A stretch of 64,000 nucleotides of DNA, from positions 401,524,939 to 401,588,938 of the forward strand of contig NC_081406.1 in NCBI RefSeq assembly GCF_030272615.1. The letters run 5' to 3'. Below the pieces are notes generated by a model. It was not told where the DNA came from and made no database searches. It saw only the letters and a program-made list of their open reading frames with translations. Shown one piece after another: positions 34,627-45,972 of this stretch. Each line of letters begins with the position of its first letter. Within the stretch, counting starts at the first letter, position 1. Position numbers and translations under genes: made by a program. This stretch comes from Cryptomeria japonica. Lineage: Eukaryota; Streptophyta; Pinopsida; Cupressales; Cupressaceae.

Positions 34627-36499
34627 CATTAATGGCTATTATGTTTCTCATCATTATGTGACATTGGTAGCTCATTTACTGGGGGCTCATTGTCATTCAT
34701 GATGGTACAATTTCAAGTGCAATCATATTTTTGAAGCAACATAATAGCCTAATTTTTCTATGTTATCTCTTGTTCCTATGGGGACAAGAGTGATTTCATA
34801 CATCTCTTCTTTTTATGGTTAAAATTTCCCTTTGAGGTAATAGTGTGGAAATATTGATCATCTTTTCTTTAGAATCCTCTTTTCCTAGATATGGGAGAAG
34901 ATGTGTATTCTCTTTCTTATCCTACCCACTTCTTGTGAGGAGCATTTTACATACACTAATGTCTTGCTTGCATGAACTCATGTGAGTATGTAGTACATTT
35001 TGCTTATGTCTAAATTTCTCCCTAGAAGATTTTGTAAGTCCTTCTCATTGACCTTATCCTTGGGAGGCAATGATCTTTCCTTATTTTTATCTAAGGATCC
35101 ACTTTTTCCTATTTCGTGGATGGTGTGAACTTTATTACTTGATGTTATTCCTTGTATGCATTTGTTGTTTGTTCAAGGATTCTCTCTTACAAGAGGTGTA
35201 AGTCCTTGACTACAACCTCTTTTGCACTTGGTAAAATACATCCATAATGAATTCACTCTCCCAATTGGGTTAAAAAGAGCGTCATCCTTCATTAAGAATC
35301 ACTTTCACCTTGCAAAAGAAGGAAGTATTGCATTCTTATTCTCTTCTTTGTCTTATTCTAGAAGATGTTATATTTGTCTAAGATAATTCCTCTTGGGGAT
35401 AGGTGTCTTTTGTACAAAGATCTCTTCTCCCCTAAGGATCTCCTTTACACATACTACAAGATATCCCTTTTCAATTATCTTATCCTTGCTTAAAGAGTGC
35501 AAAACTCTCTTGCTTGGATCTACGACATTGTTGCATTTTTGGGGTATCTTCTTTTGTGATGAAGGTAGGTATCCTTGTTCTACTTTGCTTATGACATAAA
35601 CATGACACTTTTTGAGCAATGGGTCATTCTCGAAACCAGAGCATAGACTCTTAGAGCAAGATGTCTCCATTTTTCTTTTATGCAAGGTGATTATTCTCGG
35701 AACCAGAGCACAGACTCTTAGAGCGAGATGTCACGCTTTTGTACTATACATATACAGGTTGTAGCATACTCGGGCATAGACTCCTATGAGGTGCTTCTAA
35801 CCTCACTTACACACACATGCACGAGGTTGAGTGGAACTAGCAGCATAAGGCTAGACTTTCTCACTCTCCTCCCTTACATGGATCACCTAGACAGACTCTA
35901 GGGGCTAGTTTTCCATGTCCTTTTTTTCATGGATCACCTAGACAAGGTCTAGGGGCGAGAAGTCCATGTTTTCTCTCTCACTATTCTTCTCATGGATCAC
36001 CTTTGTGTGTATTCATGCTTTTTTCCTTTCTTTTCTTCTCTTTGCATTTTGTCTCCATTTACATCCTTCATCTTCTGTTAGAGAACTCTCAAATCCTCAC
36101 ACTCTTTGTTGTGTTGGAATTGAGATTTAGTCCTCTTTCTTACCAAATGATTCTCCATTAGTTTTTGATCTCATATCAAATCTTCTTGTGAGCATTGGTC
36201 ATCAATATTCTTTAACAATTCGAAGTGGTAAACATGATACCCTGTTTCAACTCACTAAAATTAGCAAGCCGAAACAGGGGGGGGATATAGCTACCCTCGA
36301 ATTTTCATCACCTTCCTTAGTAAGCATTAGGTGATTTTGTGATCGAACGTGTGTTTTGTAGGGTGCGGTTCCTAACTGTGTACTGCAGATACCGCTGGGG
36401 GCTTCGTTCGACAGACTTATGGATATATCCTTTTTCAAATAATGTTTACTTTTTTTGTACTTTAGCTTGCATATGCACATAGTGTTCATATGATCGCTA
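34627..36499 (+). other. 3' non-coding interior of the 29-38 kb element
   Basis: About 1.9 kb where a pol gene would be expected, with no RT or integrase remnants found. It holds repeated motifs: a GAACCAGAGC-type segment near 35628 and 35692, and CATGGATCACCTAGACA near 35878 and 35931, with a partial third near 35994. It leads into the polypurine tract. Confidence 0.65.
35628..36010 (+). repeat. Short direct repeats with hairpin potential before the polypurine tract
   Basis: Two ~40-bp copies about 64 bp apart (each ending GAGCRAGATGTC), then two to three copies of CATGGATCACC followed by CTAGACA...TCTAGG, which could form small stems. They lie in the untranslated part of the element. Confidence 0.7.
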
Positions 36500-36513
36500 A
36501 AGTGGGGGCTAAA
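36500..36513 (+). promoter_or_regulatory. Polypurine tract
   Basis: AAGTGGGGGCTAAA stands immediately before the TG of the 3' LTR at 36514, the expected position for plus-strand priming. It is short and has one C and two T interruptions. Confidence 0.75.
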
Positions 36514-38187
36514 TGTAGTGTCATAAATTGTACGCACTTGCTAAGGTGGTACAATTTCACACCTAGTTTAGCACCTGCCTTGGCGCATTTTGCATTTTGC
36601 ATTGCATTTCCCCTTTAGCACTTAATTAATTAAATTAATTAGGTCTAGGGTTCTATTCTATCATCTCCCATATCATAAAGTTGGGCCCTTTTCATTAAAG
36701 TGTGCCCCTTTCATTTTATTCTTCCAATACATCATTTAATCAAAAACCCTAATTAGGTCCTATTTTGAACGTGGGGGCTTGATTTCGGGGGTCAAAACAT
36801 CTCGAAATCAGCTGTAACTTCGGGATTCGCTCTAAAATCATCATATCCGATGGCCCTGAAAATTTGGTGAAAAGTTGTCGGGACCATGGCGCCCGGCGTG
36901 CACATGGTCCCGGACATTTTTCCCGAAATTTTAGGAGCGCGATCTAATCATAAAATAAAGCTTAACCCCAAGAAATTGGCGGGAGATTCAATCTCTAGGT
37001 CGGCCAAAAGTTGAAATTAAGACCTAGGGTTTCATATATAAGAGCTCTCCTTCTTCATTTGAAAGGATCACGATTTTTGGTTTCAAGGACCTTCTATGCA
37101 GCGAAAGAGCAGATCTTTGAAGACTTCAACAACATTCAACATCCATCCATCAAGCATTCATCAAATCCATTCATCCATTTAGGGCTTTGAAGGCATTGAA
37201 GAACAATAAGGGATCGCCGACTGAAGATTGGCTTGTACCCCTCCCTTGGGGTTGGGTATGATTTCATGTTGTTTTCATGTCTTTGCATAAGCCTCATTAT
37301 ATCACTTGTATTCATGCTTTAGATCTCTTCACATCTTGATTTGGAGCATTTACATTATCATTTACAAGCAATTAGGGTTTACTTTCTAGGTTGCTCTAGT
37401 TTGCTTACTTGCATTTTAGGATCTTGCACACACACAAGGTCTGCACACACATTACTTTTACAATACAACTTGGCTATTCGTGGAGGTGGAAATCACTGAA
37501 GCGGGGGTTTGACTAAGGCAAAACCCTATATAGATGCCCAAAACACCTTTTCAAATATAAGTGCAGATTTCGGGATTCAGACAACGCCGCAAGTTGCAGA
37601 TCCGAAAGAAGCAGATTGAGATAGAACAACACACCAAATTGCAGAGAAAAAGACCAGGACAGGGGCGTGGGGCGCCCTGGTCCTGCCAGGACAGGGGCGC
37701 TGGGCGCCCTAGTCCCTGGGACAGGGGCGCTGGGCGCCCTGGTCCCTCTGTCAGACAGCAAGTTTCAGCATTTTTGACAGCTTTTCAGGTTGCAAAATAG
37801 CAGTTTCAAGAGCAGTTTCAGGGGCAGAATCAGGACAGTGGCGCCCGCACCGCCGTCCCGAACATTTTCACTCAGATTTTAACACCAGGTACGCATTTAC
37901 ATTCTTGTCTTGTCCTTGTGTTTACAGCTTTCCATTATTTAATCTTAATTCTGCAATCTTGTTATTAGTTCATACTTGCACTCTAGGGCTAGTAGTTGAA
38001 CTTGCATCATTCTATCTATCATTTGCAACAAAGGAATAGAAATCCTAATAGGTAGCCCGTGGCTCTCTCTTCCACAAAAAGAAGTAGCCAATTGTGTGAT
38101 ACCTTTAGGCTCTTTCGTATTCCACAAGTGTGTGATTGAAAGTGAGATTAGGGCATGTTTGCTTAATGTCACTTTTTCCCCCACACA
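36514..38187 (+). repeat. 3' LTR of the 29-38 kb element
   Basis: 1674 bp, same length as the 5' LTR. Starts TGTAGTGTC and ends CCCACACA, followed by GCATC. TATA box near 37033-37042 and GC-rich triple repeat near 37666-37757. Confidence 0.93.
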
Positions 38188-40897
38188 GCATCATCAGGAG
38201 AAATACATAGTCAAGAATCACTCCAATGTAAAGAAAGACAATTTATGGCATCATAAAGACAATGAGAAATACCATTTTGTAGTCAAGAACTAGTGAACAG
38301 TGCTAAGGAACTTAAAAGACAATTTCTACATCATGAATGAAAGGAAGCCTTTGAACAGAGGCAAAGACCATTGGTTTATGAGTAAGAATAGTCAAAGCAC
38401 AGTCATATACATGATTACAATTCAAAGACAAAGATTATAAGACTACCAGTAGACAGACAATGCAAGAAGACTAGGTCAAACCCTCTTCAATGACAGTGAT
38501 ATTTTTTTTGATAGCACTGTTATAGTCTCATTTAGAGAAATATGGAATATCTCACATAGTGCCATCAAAGATCAATCATAAAGTAAGAGAAATTGATCAT
38601 AAACTTTAAGGATTTGATAGCCTCAAATAAAAAGAATAGTAATTAATAATTCCATCTCTATGGTCAGTAGCAGTAGAGTCACAGCATTAGGAGCATACAA
38701 TACAATGCATAAGAGTAGTCCAACAATCATGAAGAAGCTAGCTATAAAAATAGGGTCTTTTATGATATAGATCAATATGCAATTACACAAAACCTTATAT
38801 AAGCCATGCACAAAGATCAAAACCATGATTGATAGATCGAAGGTTTTATCTTAGATTTGAGACACTAATGTAAGGTCATCACAGATAAAGATGGCAATGC
38901 CTACTATATTAAAGGGTTGAGCATTGTCTCACAACCATCATACTAAACCTCATGATAGTGAATAAGAGGAAAGAGTATCCTCAATGATGAAACTTCATCA
39001 AAGCAATGCAAAATAATTTGTTGCAGCCATATGAGCAAATCACTGCGGTAGTAGAGCAGCTCTGCTAGATACTTAGAAATGGTGGTTCACATCATGAGTA
39101 GCTACAACACAATAGAAGGGCAGTCAAGTCATTTACAATAGATACAGTGAATGGGATCTAATCAAGAATGGACAATAGCTTATCTAATTCAAGATAGATG
39201 AAGATAAAATAAAAATTATTCTACAAATTAAGGAATGTATAACACGGTCACATCAATAATGCAGTCCAAACCAATGAAAACAGTGTATTGACAGTCATAA
39301 TATCTTTCAATACATTAGTAGCTGGAGTAGTATGCTCAAGGTTTGTGAAAATTAGTAGGGACAATATTTGAACAACAAAGGGGCAGCCTGTATGCATATA
39401 AGGTTACTGTTAGAAAAGATTCAATGGTAACCCTCACAGGTTAAGTTTGCTACAAGGGACAATGAAAACTCAAATTTATTTTAATACACAGTTGTAATAA
39501 AAACAGTGCCATAGACCAACAACCCTAGATGACAGACAAAGGATAATGGCAGTCAAAAGACTATTAAAGCAATAAATAACCCATTCTTAGCAGTCATTGA
39601 GGAACAAAAATAGAAATCAAGAAGACAGTTATGCAAAGACAAGGTAAAATGATTATGTTTTGACACTCCATATAAAACATCACAGTCATAAAGGATGACA
39701 ATGTCATCAAAAGAGTACAGTCATAAGATAGAACAATTTATTGTTAATAAGATATAATACTAGTAATGCATCATACGATATGCCCAGAAGGACAACCACC
39801 AACCAATAGGACCATCCTAGACTTAGCAACAGTCCTTAAGCATTCACCCCCAAAGGACCATTTACAGTTAAGCCATGTTGGAGAAGAGCTATATATTAAA
39901 ACAGGCCTCATCATTGTTTTCCAAGGCTCAATATTGTTTTGGGTGTTATTCAAAAATTAAATTATGAGAGTTCATTCAGGCTTTTAGCAGTGATAGTGAA
40001 GTTTCTAAGATAGAGAGCAATAATGGTGGATTCTTGTTGAACAAATGACCAAAATCTCCAAAAAGATAGTGAATGTTAAAAACACCTTTAAGGCCCTATA
40101 ATAGCTAATTCTATTGTCACAACTACAACAATAAAGAAAGATGCTATCATATATCAGTGCATGGAGGTAAGGCAAGAAGGCCTATATTTAGGGTTTCATA
40201 GAGAAGAAACCCCAAATATATGAATATGTAATGAAATAGTGAAACTTGGAAGATAGTAGAAGAAAGGAGAAAGAGACTTCATTTTTAGTTGAAAAGGACG
40301 ACCATGCAGAATTTTCCTCTGAGAATTTGTTTGCATGTATGTCTAAAGGTTTCTATATAAGAAGCCTTAGATATATGAAAATAAAAAATAGATATCTGAT
40401 AATAGGGAAATACCTAAATACATGTATGCAAAAAGTAGAGATTCTGCAAATAAATCCCTTTCAAAAATCTTTTCCAAAAGATCACATGATAAGAGAAGAA
40501 GATAAAGACACATACCACACTCAAATCATGAAAAGATCCTGTGCAAAATCCGGTTGAAACCCTCTTTTCAAGCAGCAGTTTGAGCCCTAGATCCAACAGA
40601 GAAAAGGCTATGTGCATGGCAGCCTCAGAGATTCTCTGAGAAGACAACAAGATGCAGATAAAATAATCACAATGCATTAGGGCTCATTTGTTTTGTTATC
40701 TCTCATGCCCTATTTTCCAGTGTTTTGAATGGGCTTTTCTTATTTTTATTTGTTTTAAGAAACAAATCATTGCACATATGTAAAATTGTGATCAAGACTT
40801 AAGCAAGTCTAGTAACCTAGGCTACGCATGTAACCCTTATAATGAGAAAAGGGTCAAAAGATTTCAAAAGTTGTTTATTACTTGGTTTTTCTTTTTG

Positions 40898-40972
40898 ATA
40901 ATTTAATATAACTTTATTAAAGGTTTTTTTTAATTATTTAAAAAAAAACTTAATAAAGTCATATTAAATTAT
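40898..40972. repeat. 23-bp-arm hairpin in the LARD 5' LTR
   Basis: The arms 40898-40920 and 40950-40972 are inverted copies with one mismatch (core AATTTAATATAACTTTATTA), with a 29-base T/A-rich loop. The 3' LTR keeps it at 49607-49629 and 49658-49680 with two mismatches. Confidence 0.85.
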
Positions 40973-42203
40973 AAAAAAGAATTATAAAAAGAAATTAATA
41001 TTTTTATTTCACCACTAAATCAAAACAAATTATTTTAATTAAGTGATAAAATAAAATTATTTAAAAATAAATAAAAGCAAGGGGAAGAATATAGTTCTAC
41101 ATGCAGTTTTCAGAGAGGGAGAGATATTGTTATCTCTTGGCTATATTTGGCATGAACAACATGCGGGTTTTTTCAGAGGCAATACTTCTTTATTGGGAAC
41201 TATTTTTGGCTCAGGATTTCATGCAAAAATTTTAAAGGGGGAGATTCTTTTTGCAAGGCTAATTTTGGCAGTATGGTAATTCTATATCAGGCAAAGGGTT
41301 TCACTTCCATGCAGGTTGAGTCAGAGAGCTATTTTTGGCAATTTACAGTAGTTTGAATTACACATGCATACCTTTTCAGTTGAGGGGCTATTTTTATTAG
41401 TAGGGACTATTTTGGTAGACTTTTTCATGCTCCTTGCATGCTATTTTGGGAAAATTTGCTCAAGGGTTTCTTCATGCAGATTCTTGGAGTTATCTTCTAT
41501 ATATTCTCCTCTTCTCTTCATTATTATCCCTGGTTCTTTCTTTTTGCTTACACATATAGAAAAAAACATTGTAGCTCAACATTTTATCATTTTTTAGCAT
41601 TGTAATAGAGATTATTTTTCAATGTGCAATAGAGAGTTTCAGTTTCCTTGTCATTTTTTCTCGTTTTCTTCATTGTCAGATGAATGATTTGATAGAGTTA
41701 TTGTGATTTTTCTGAATCCTTTGCACAGTCTCATTTATGCTTTATAGAAACATGAAGCTTCCATTGCAAATTCAAGTTGTGGGTTGTGTTCATCTGGTTC
41801 CTAACTAGTTGCATGTTGTGGAAAATCACTTTTCCTTCATACAACGTTGGTGCATTTCGAACCTTCAGGAGAAATATTTATGAATTTCATGATCTTATTT
41901 GATTTGTGAGATAGATTAGTTCTTTATTGCAGTTGGTTATAGTTTTAGGACAACAAGTATAATTGCATCATTATTTGGTGTATCACCTCCATTAGGATAG
42001 GTTTAATTTCGGTATTTCTTCTATCATTTTTCTTGATGGAAAGTTATTTGTAGGAGATTCAATATACAAGAAGTCGGCCTATAATCTGGAGGTCTACTTT
42101 CATGATAGGCATGCCCACATGCCTGAACATATTCCCATGTTTCACAATATTGTTGAGCTTTAATTTTAGCATCACAGGTGCAATCCTTCGTGACAATAGT
42201 TTT

Positions 42204-42221
42204 TGGCATGCCTGGTGGGAC
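42204..42221 (+). promoter_or_regulatory. Probable LARD primer binding site
   Basis: TGGCATGCCTGGTGGGAC follows the LTR end (42198) by five bases. The TGG start and position fit a primer binding site; the tRNA is not assigned. Confidence 0.6.
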
Positions 42222-45200
42222 ACTTTGAACTGTTTTAGTTCAAATCTTTGCCACAATTTTTTTATTTTTGGTGTGAAAATAAAAAAATTCAAGCCTTAAG
42301 AGGCAAGATCTACACACACTTGGCGACTCCGAGTTCAAATCTACTGGTTTCAGCAAACAAAGTGTTGGGATGTTTCAAAAAATCACTTATTCCAAATTCT
42401 AGCTCTTTATATGAGTGAATATGTCTAATCTTCAAGGACAATATATACCAAACACCATATTAAGAGAATTATGTCCATAAGGCTTCTTATAAGCCAAGTC
42501 CATACAACTAGGATGCTATTTTTAATCCAAATTCCCAGATTATAGCAAGTAACCAACATGTTTATCCTTCTTACCATTCACCCACCACAACTCAATCCTC
42601 ATGGAAATCTAATCATGCTTACAATTAGCCTAGAGAAGGTCATCTTGATCCAAATCAGTATGCTTCAGAGCTTAGAGAGATAAAATTCATAGTACAAAGC
42701 TTTATCAATGAGCAAATATCAATCCAAGTGGAAAACAATAATATATAAAAGGCTATATTGTACAGATCCGCGAGATTAGCAAGAATTTAGATCAGTAGCA
42801 GGATGAGTGGGCTCATCAAGCTTATCTCTATGAGAAGAAGAATTAGATCTTCAAGCCCACTTTTATGAGCAAAAATTGGAGGAATGGGGTAAACAAATTG
42901 CAAATCTTTTTGCAAACTAGATAGCTACACAAAAAAGACAACAAAAGGAAACATTGCAAAGGAGCTAGTTGCACAAAAGGAAGAATACAAGGGTAAACTC
43001 ACTACAAAAGAAGAGATAATGAAGACTTTTCTTATCTTACAAAACATACCTACTCAGGTACCTTCTCTTTCATCACAAGATTTTGTGCTTAAACAAGAAG
43101 AAAAACCAACCGGTATTTTTCCAAACCCAATCTTTGGTAAAGAAATTCCTTCATTAAACATAATGTGTTTCATGAAAGATGAGCCCATATATGAGAAAGT
43201 TCAAGCCACCATTCTCCAAGAGCGTCCTCTTGAAGAAACTTCACAAGTTTATCTAATTGACCATGTTGAATCTCAAAAGTGTTGTTATGATAGGCAAGAC
43301 ATGCTAGAGCAGCAAGGTGTAAAGTAAGATTTGGCTTGCCAAGCCCAGGATCAACAATATGAAATGCAAGAAAGACTATTTGAAGATAATTTGGAGCAAC
43401 AAATTACTGTAAAGGAGATGGAGATGAAGTTATTATTTTCCAAGAAAAAGGTTCCTAAGGTTGAACCACTAAATTTCACACAAGGTGAGTCTCTTAAATC
43501 TCCTAAATTTCAAATTCCTAGTTTTAGAAATCCTCATTAATTTCAAGAACTTGTTCCTGAACAAGTGCATCCTTATAAAGAGATCATTCAAGAAGAGCCC
43601 ATCCTTCTAGTTTTTTCCATCCAAGATCAATCTATAAAAGAAGAGCCTTGCATGTTTCCTTTCTCGAGCTTTAGGAAACCTCAAGAACCTTATACATTCT
43701 TGAACAACCTCCTTGTCCCAATATGATCAATCCATCTGTAGAGGAGCCCACTATTGTTGTGATTTCCCAAGACCATCAGGTTATAGAATAGCAAGAGGAG
43801 ATATTTAAAGAGGCAAAAGTAGATTTTTCACCTACTGCTATGTTTGTACAAGAGCTAGAAAGTAACAAATCAAATTTCTTAATAGAAGTGTTTGAGCATG
43901 ATCAAGTACAATAGCAGGTTGTAGAGATAGAAAAGGGTGTTGAGGTTCAGATTTCAACTGATTTATTTGAATAACTTCCCTTATTCATTAATGATGAGAG
44001 TGTCTGCATGATTGTACTAACACTATTATCCAGTTATGAGTAGTAGGCAGATGATAATCATCCGGATAAAGTGAAAATCTATGAGAAAGAAAATGAAGAT
44101 AGCAGGGTTGTGAAAGACATACAACATACTTAGGTGAAAGAAGTGATATTATGGTTAAGGAGATGGTTGACAGAGAAAAAACCAGCAATAAGGTACCAAA
44201 GTTTAGCATCTCAAGAGGTTGTCTGATCAGGCATCTATCCAGAACAGAAGCCAATAATGAAGACGTTGCTCAAGAAGAGCAAGTTTTAGCTGAAGTGAAA
44301 TAACCTCCACTCACCTACCTATTCCAAGAAAATTGTATGTACGATCAACTCAGTGAGGTAGGAGGATTTGTTTTCATTTTTGTAGATATATTATAGTGGT
44401 TGGTGAAGTATATATACATTCTTCATTTCTTCTTAGTTGTTCATAAGCTTTTGAAACAACCTAAGTTGGGAAGAAAAGGATGTTATTTCTCAAAACTAGT
44501 GAATGGTTTTGTATAGCCAAGTTTCTTTCTTGGTTAGGGTAGGGTAGAATAGGTTTTTAGTTTAGTTCAGTTTACAGTTTTGAATAAGTGCTCATAGCAC
44601 ATTTCAGTTTCAATTTTCTAGTTCAATTTTCGAGGTTTTCAATTCAGTTTTTCCTTTTCAAGAAGTGTTGATGCAAAATTTTTAGGCCTAGCTATAGGTA
44701 GAGCCATAGTAATTTTCTTTCAGTTTTTTTTGTTGTTGGTTTGTTGTAGACAACTGAGCTACAGAAGAGGTTACACATATTCAAGAAAGTTTTTTTCAGA
44801 AGGAAGAGCACAAATTTGACTCCATGCCCAATGAATACACTTTAAGGCTACTGGTCTATTTGTTTAGTAGGCAAATACCCCTCAGAGGCCACCAACAATG
44901 TTACCAAAATTTTGCTACAACTAAATTTGGTGGCCTATTACAGGCTTTACACAATACAGTTGAAGAAAGGTACATAAATTTTTTTTCAAAAGTTTCTTCA
45001 TTGTGCACACCATGTTTTAAAAGTTGAATTTTATTTCACAAATGCAAGTATTTCAAAGAGATAACAGTAAAAGATTTCATAGAAGAGATGTACAAATACA
45101 AATTTTTGTTTTCTTTCATAAATGAACATGTATGCCATACAATTTGATCATTTCCAAATATGCAATTATTTAAACCAAAAGAGAGATACAAGTACAACAT

Positions 45201-45440
45201 TGCATGAAATATATGTTTATTTATTAAAGTAAACTATTCACAATATCTGCTACAAGCCATGGGAATAGCTCAAATAGATTTACATGATCATAGAACTATA
45301 AACATATAGCAAATGAGAAGAATATGAAAGAGAAATCTAAGGAACCCATCATTTCCTAGAAAGGTTGACAAGTTCCTTCTGAAGGTTTGCTACTCAGTCT
45401 TGAGATCCAAACACTGTGTTGTCCACTCCAAGGAATAACC

Positions 45441-45491
<51 letters not shown>

Positions 45492-45972
45492 TACTTGCCT
45501 TGCTCTTACATACATGCTACTATTCCCAATATGCTCAGAGTGCTATATCAAATCAATGCAGAAAGAATGTCGTAAGATAACAACAAATACCATGTTTTAT
45601 CCAATATGTTTGTTTCATGTGAAGATATAGGTATAGGTATATATTACATTATGATTTATCATTCAAGCATGTGGGGTTAAACAAGGCTCCCACAAGGGTT
45701 TATTCCAACATGCCAATAAGACTTCAGAGAGAAAAGGCTTGTCATCCACAACAATGAACTCTCCAAATCACTGTTATAAATGATATGCCAGTGTCCCATG
45801 GAACTATACTGACAAGTTAAAAAGCTAGACAACCCTAATGAGGTCTCAAAATGACTAAGTTTTCTGAGTTCATATGTAGTGTACAAAGTATTAGAGAACA
45901 AGATCTCATTCCACAATAAATAAAAATCATGATATCAAGATCAGATGCAATCAATAGGATAGTGAGCATGGA
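42222..45972 (+). other. LARD interior without pol; fragments of a polar ORF
   Basis: The best coding trace is 43019-43540, two same-strand ORFs (43019-43327 and 43331-43540) separated by a single stop. They are glutamate/glutamine-rich and coiled-coil-like, preceded by further polar, broken reading frames from about 42.5 kb. I see no capsid, zinc knuckle, protease, RT or integrase motif. It may be the remnant of a gag-like or structural ORF. After about 43.7 kb all frames are closed by many stops. A GA microsatellite lies at 45443-45489. Confidence 0.6.
45443..45489. repeat. (GA)n microsatellite
   Basis: Uninterrupted GA dinucleotides over about 47 bases in the LARD interior. Confidence 0.97.

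Larger units (their letters stand above)
29386..38192 (+). mobile_element. Complete non-autonomous gypsy-like element with target duplication
   Basis: Two 1674-bp LTRs (29391-31064 and 36514-38187) flank an interior with a primer binding site, one long ORF and a polypurine tract. The 5-bp direct repeat GCATC stands at 29386-29390 and 38188-38192, an exact target-site duplication. The interior has a protease but no RT, RNase H or integrase, so it must rely on another element for reverse transcription and integration. A hand comparison of the LTRs gives about 40 differences, mostly transitions, which makes this the youngest complete insertion in the window. Confidence 0.93.
28577..42198 (+). 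repeat. LARD 5' LTR, in two parts around the nested element
   Basis: Part one is 28577-29390 and part two is 38193-42198, with the 5-bp duplication 38188-38192 belonging to the nested insertion. Removing the insertion gives an LTR that aligns throughout with 45973-50876; for example, the sequence after the junction (TACATAGTCAAGA near 38203) matches 46814. No protein-coding gene is supported. It carries a 23-bp-arm hairpin at 40898-40972. Confidence 0.82.

Noticed and set aside
39766-39960. 64-codon ORF open in both LARD LTRs (also 48466-48660)
   Set aside because: Both copies derive from one LTR, so being open twice is weak evidence. No domain, and the length is within chance.
42222-45972. 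Degenerate gag-pol in the LARD interior
   Set aside because: I looked for protease DSG, RT YxDD and integrase DDE patterns in the readable frames and found none.
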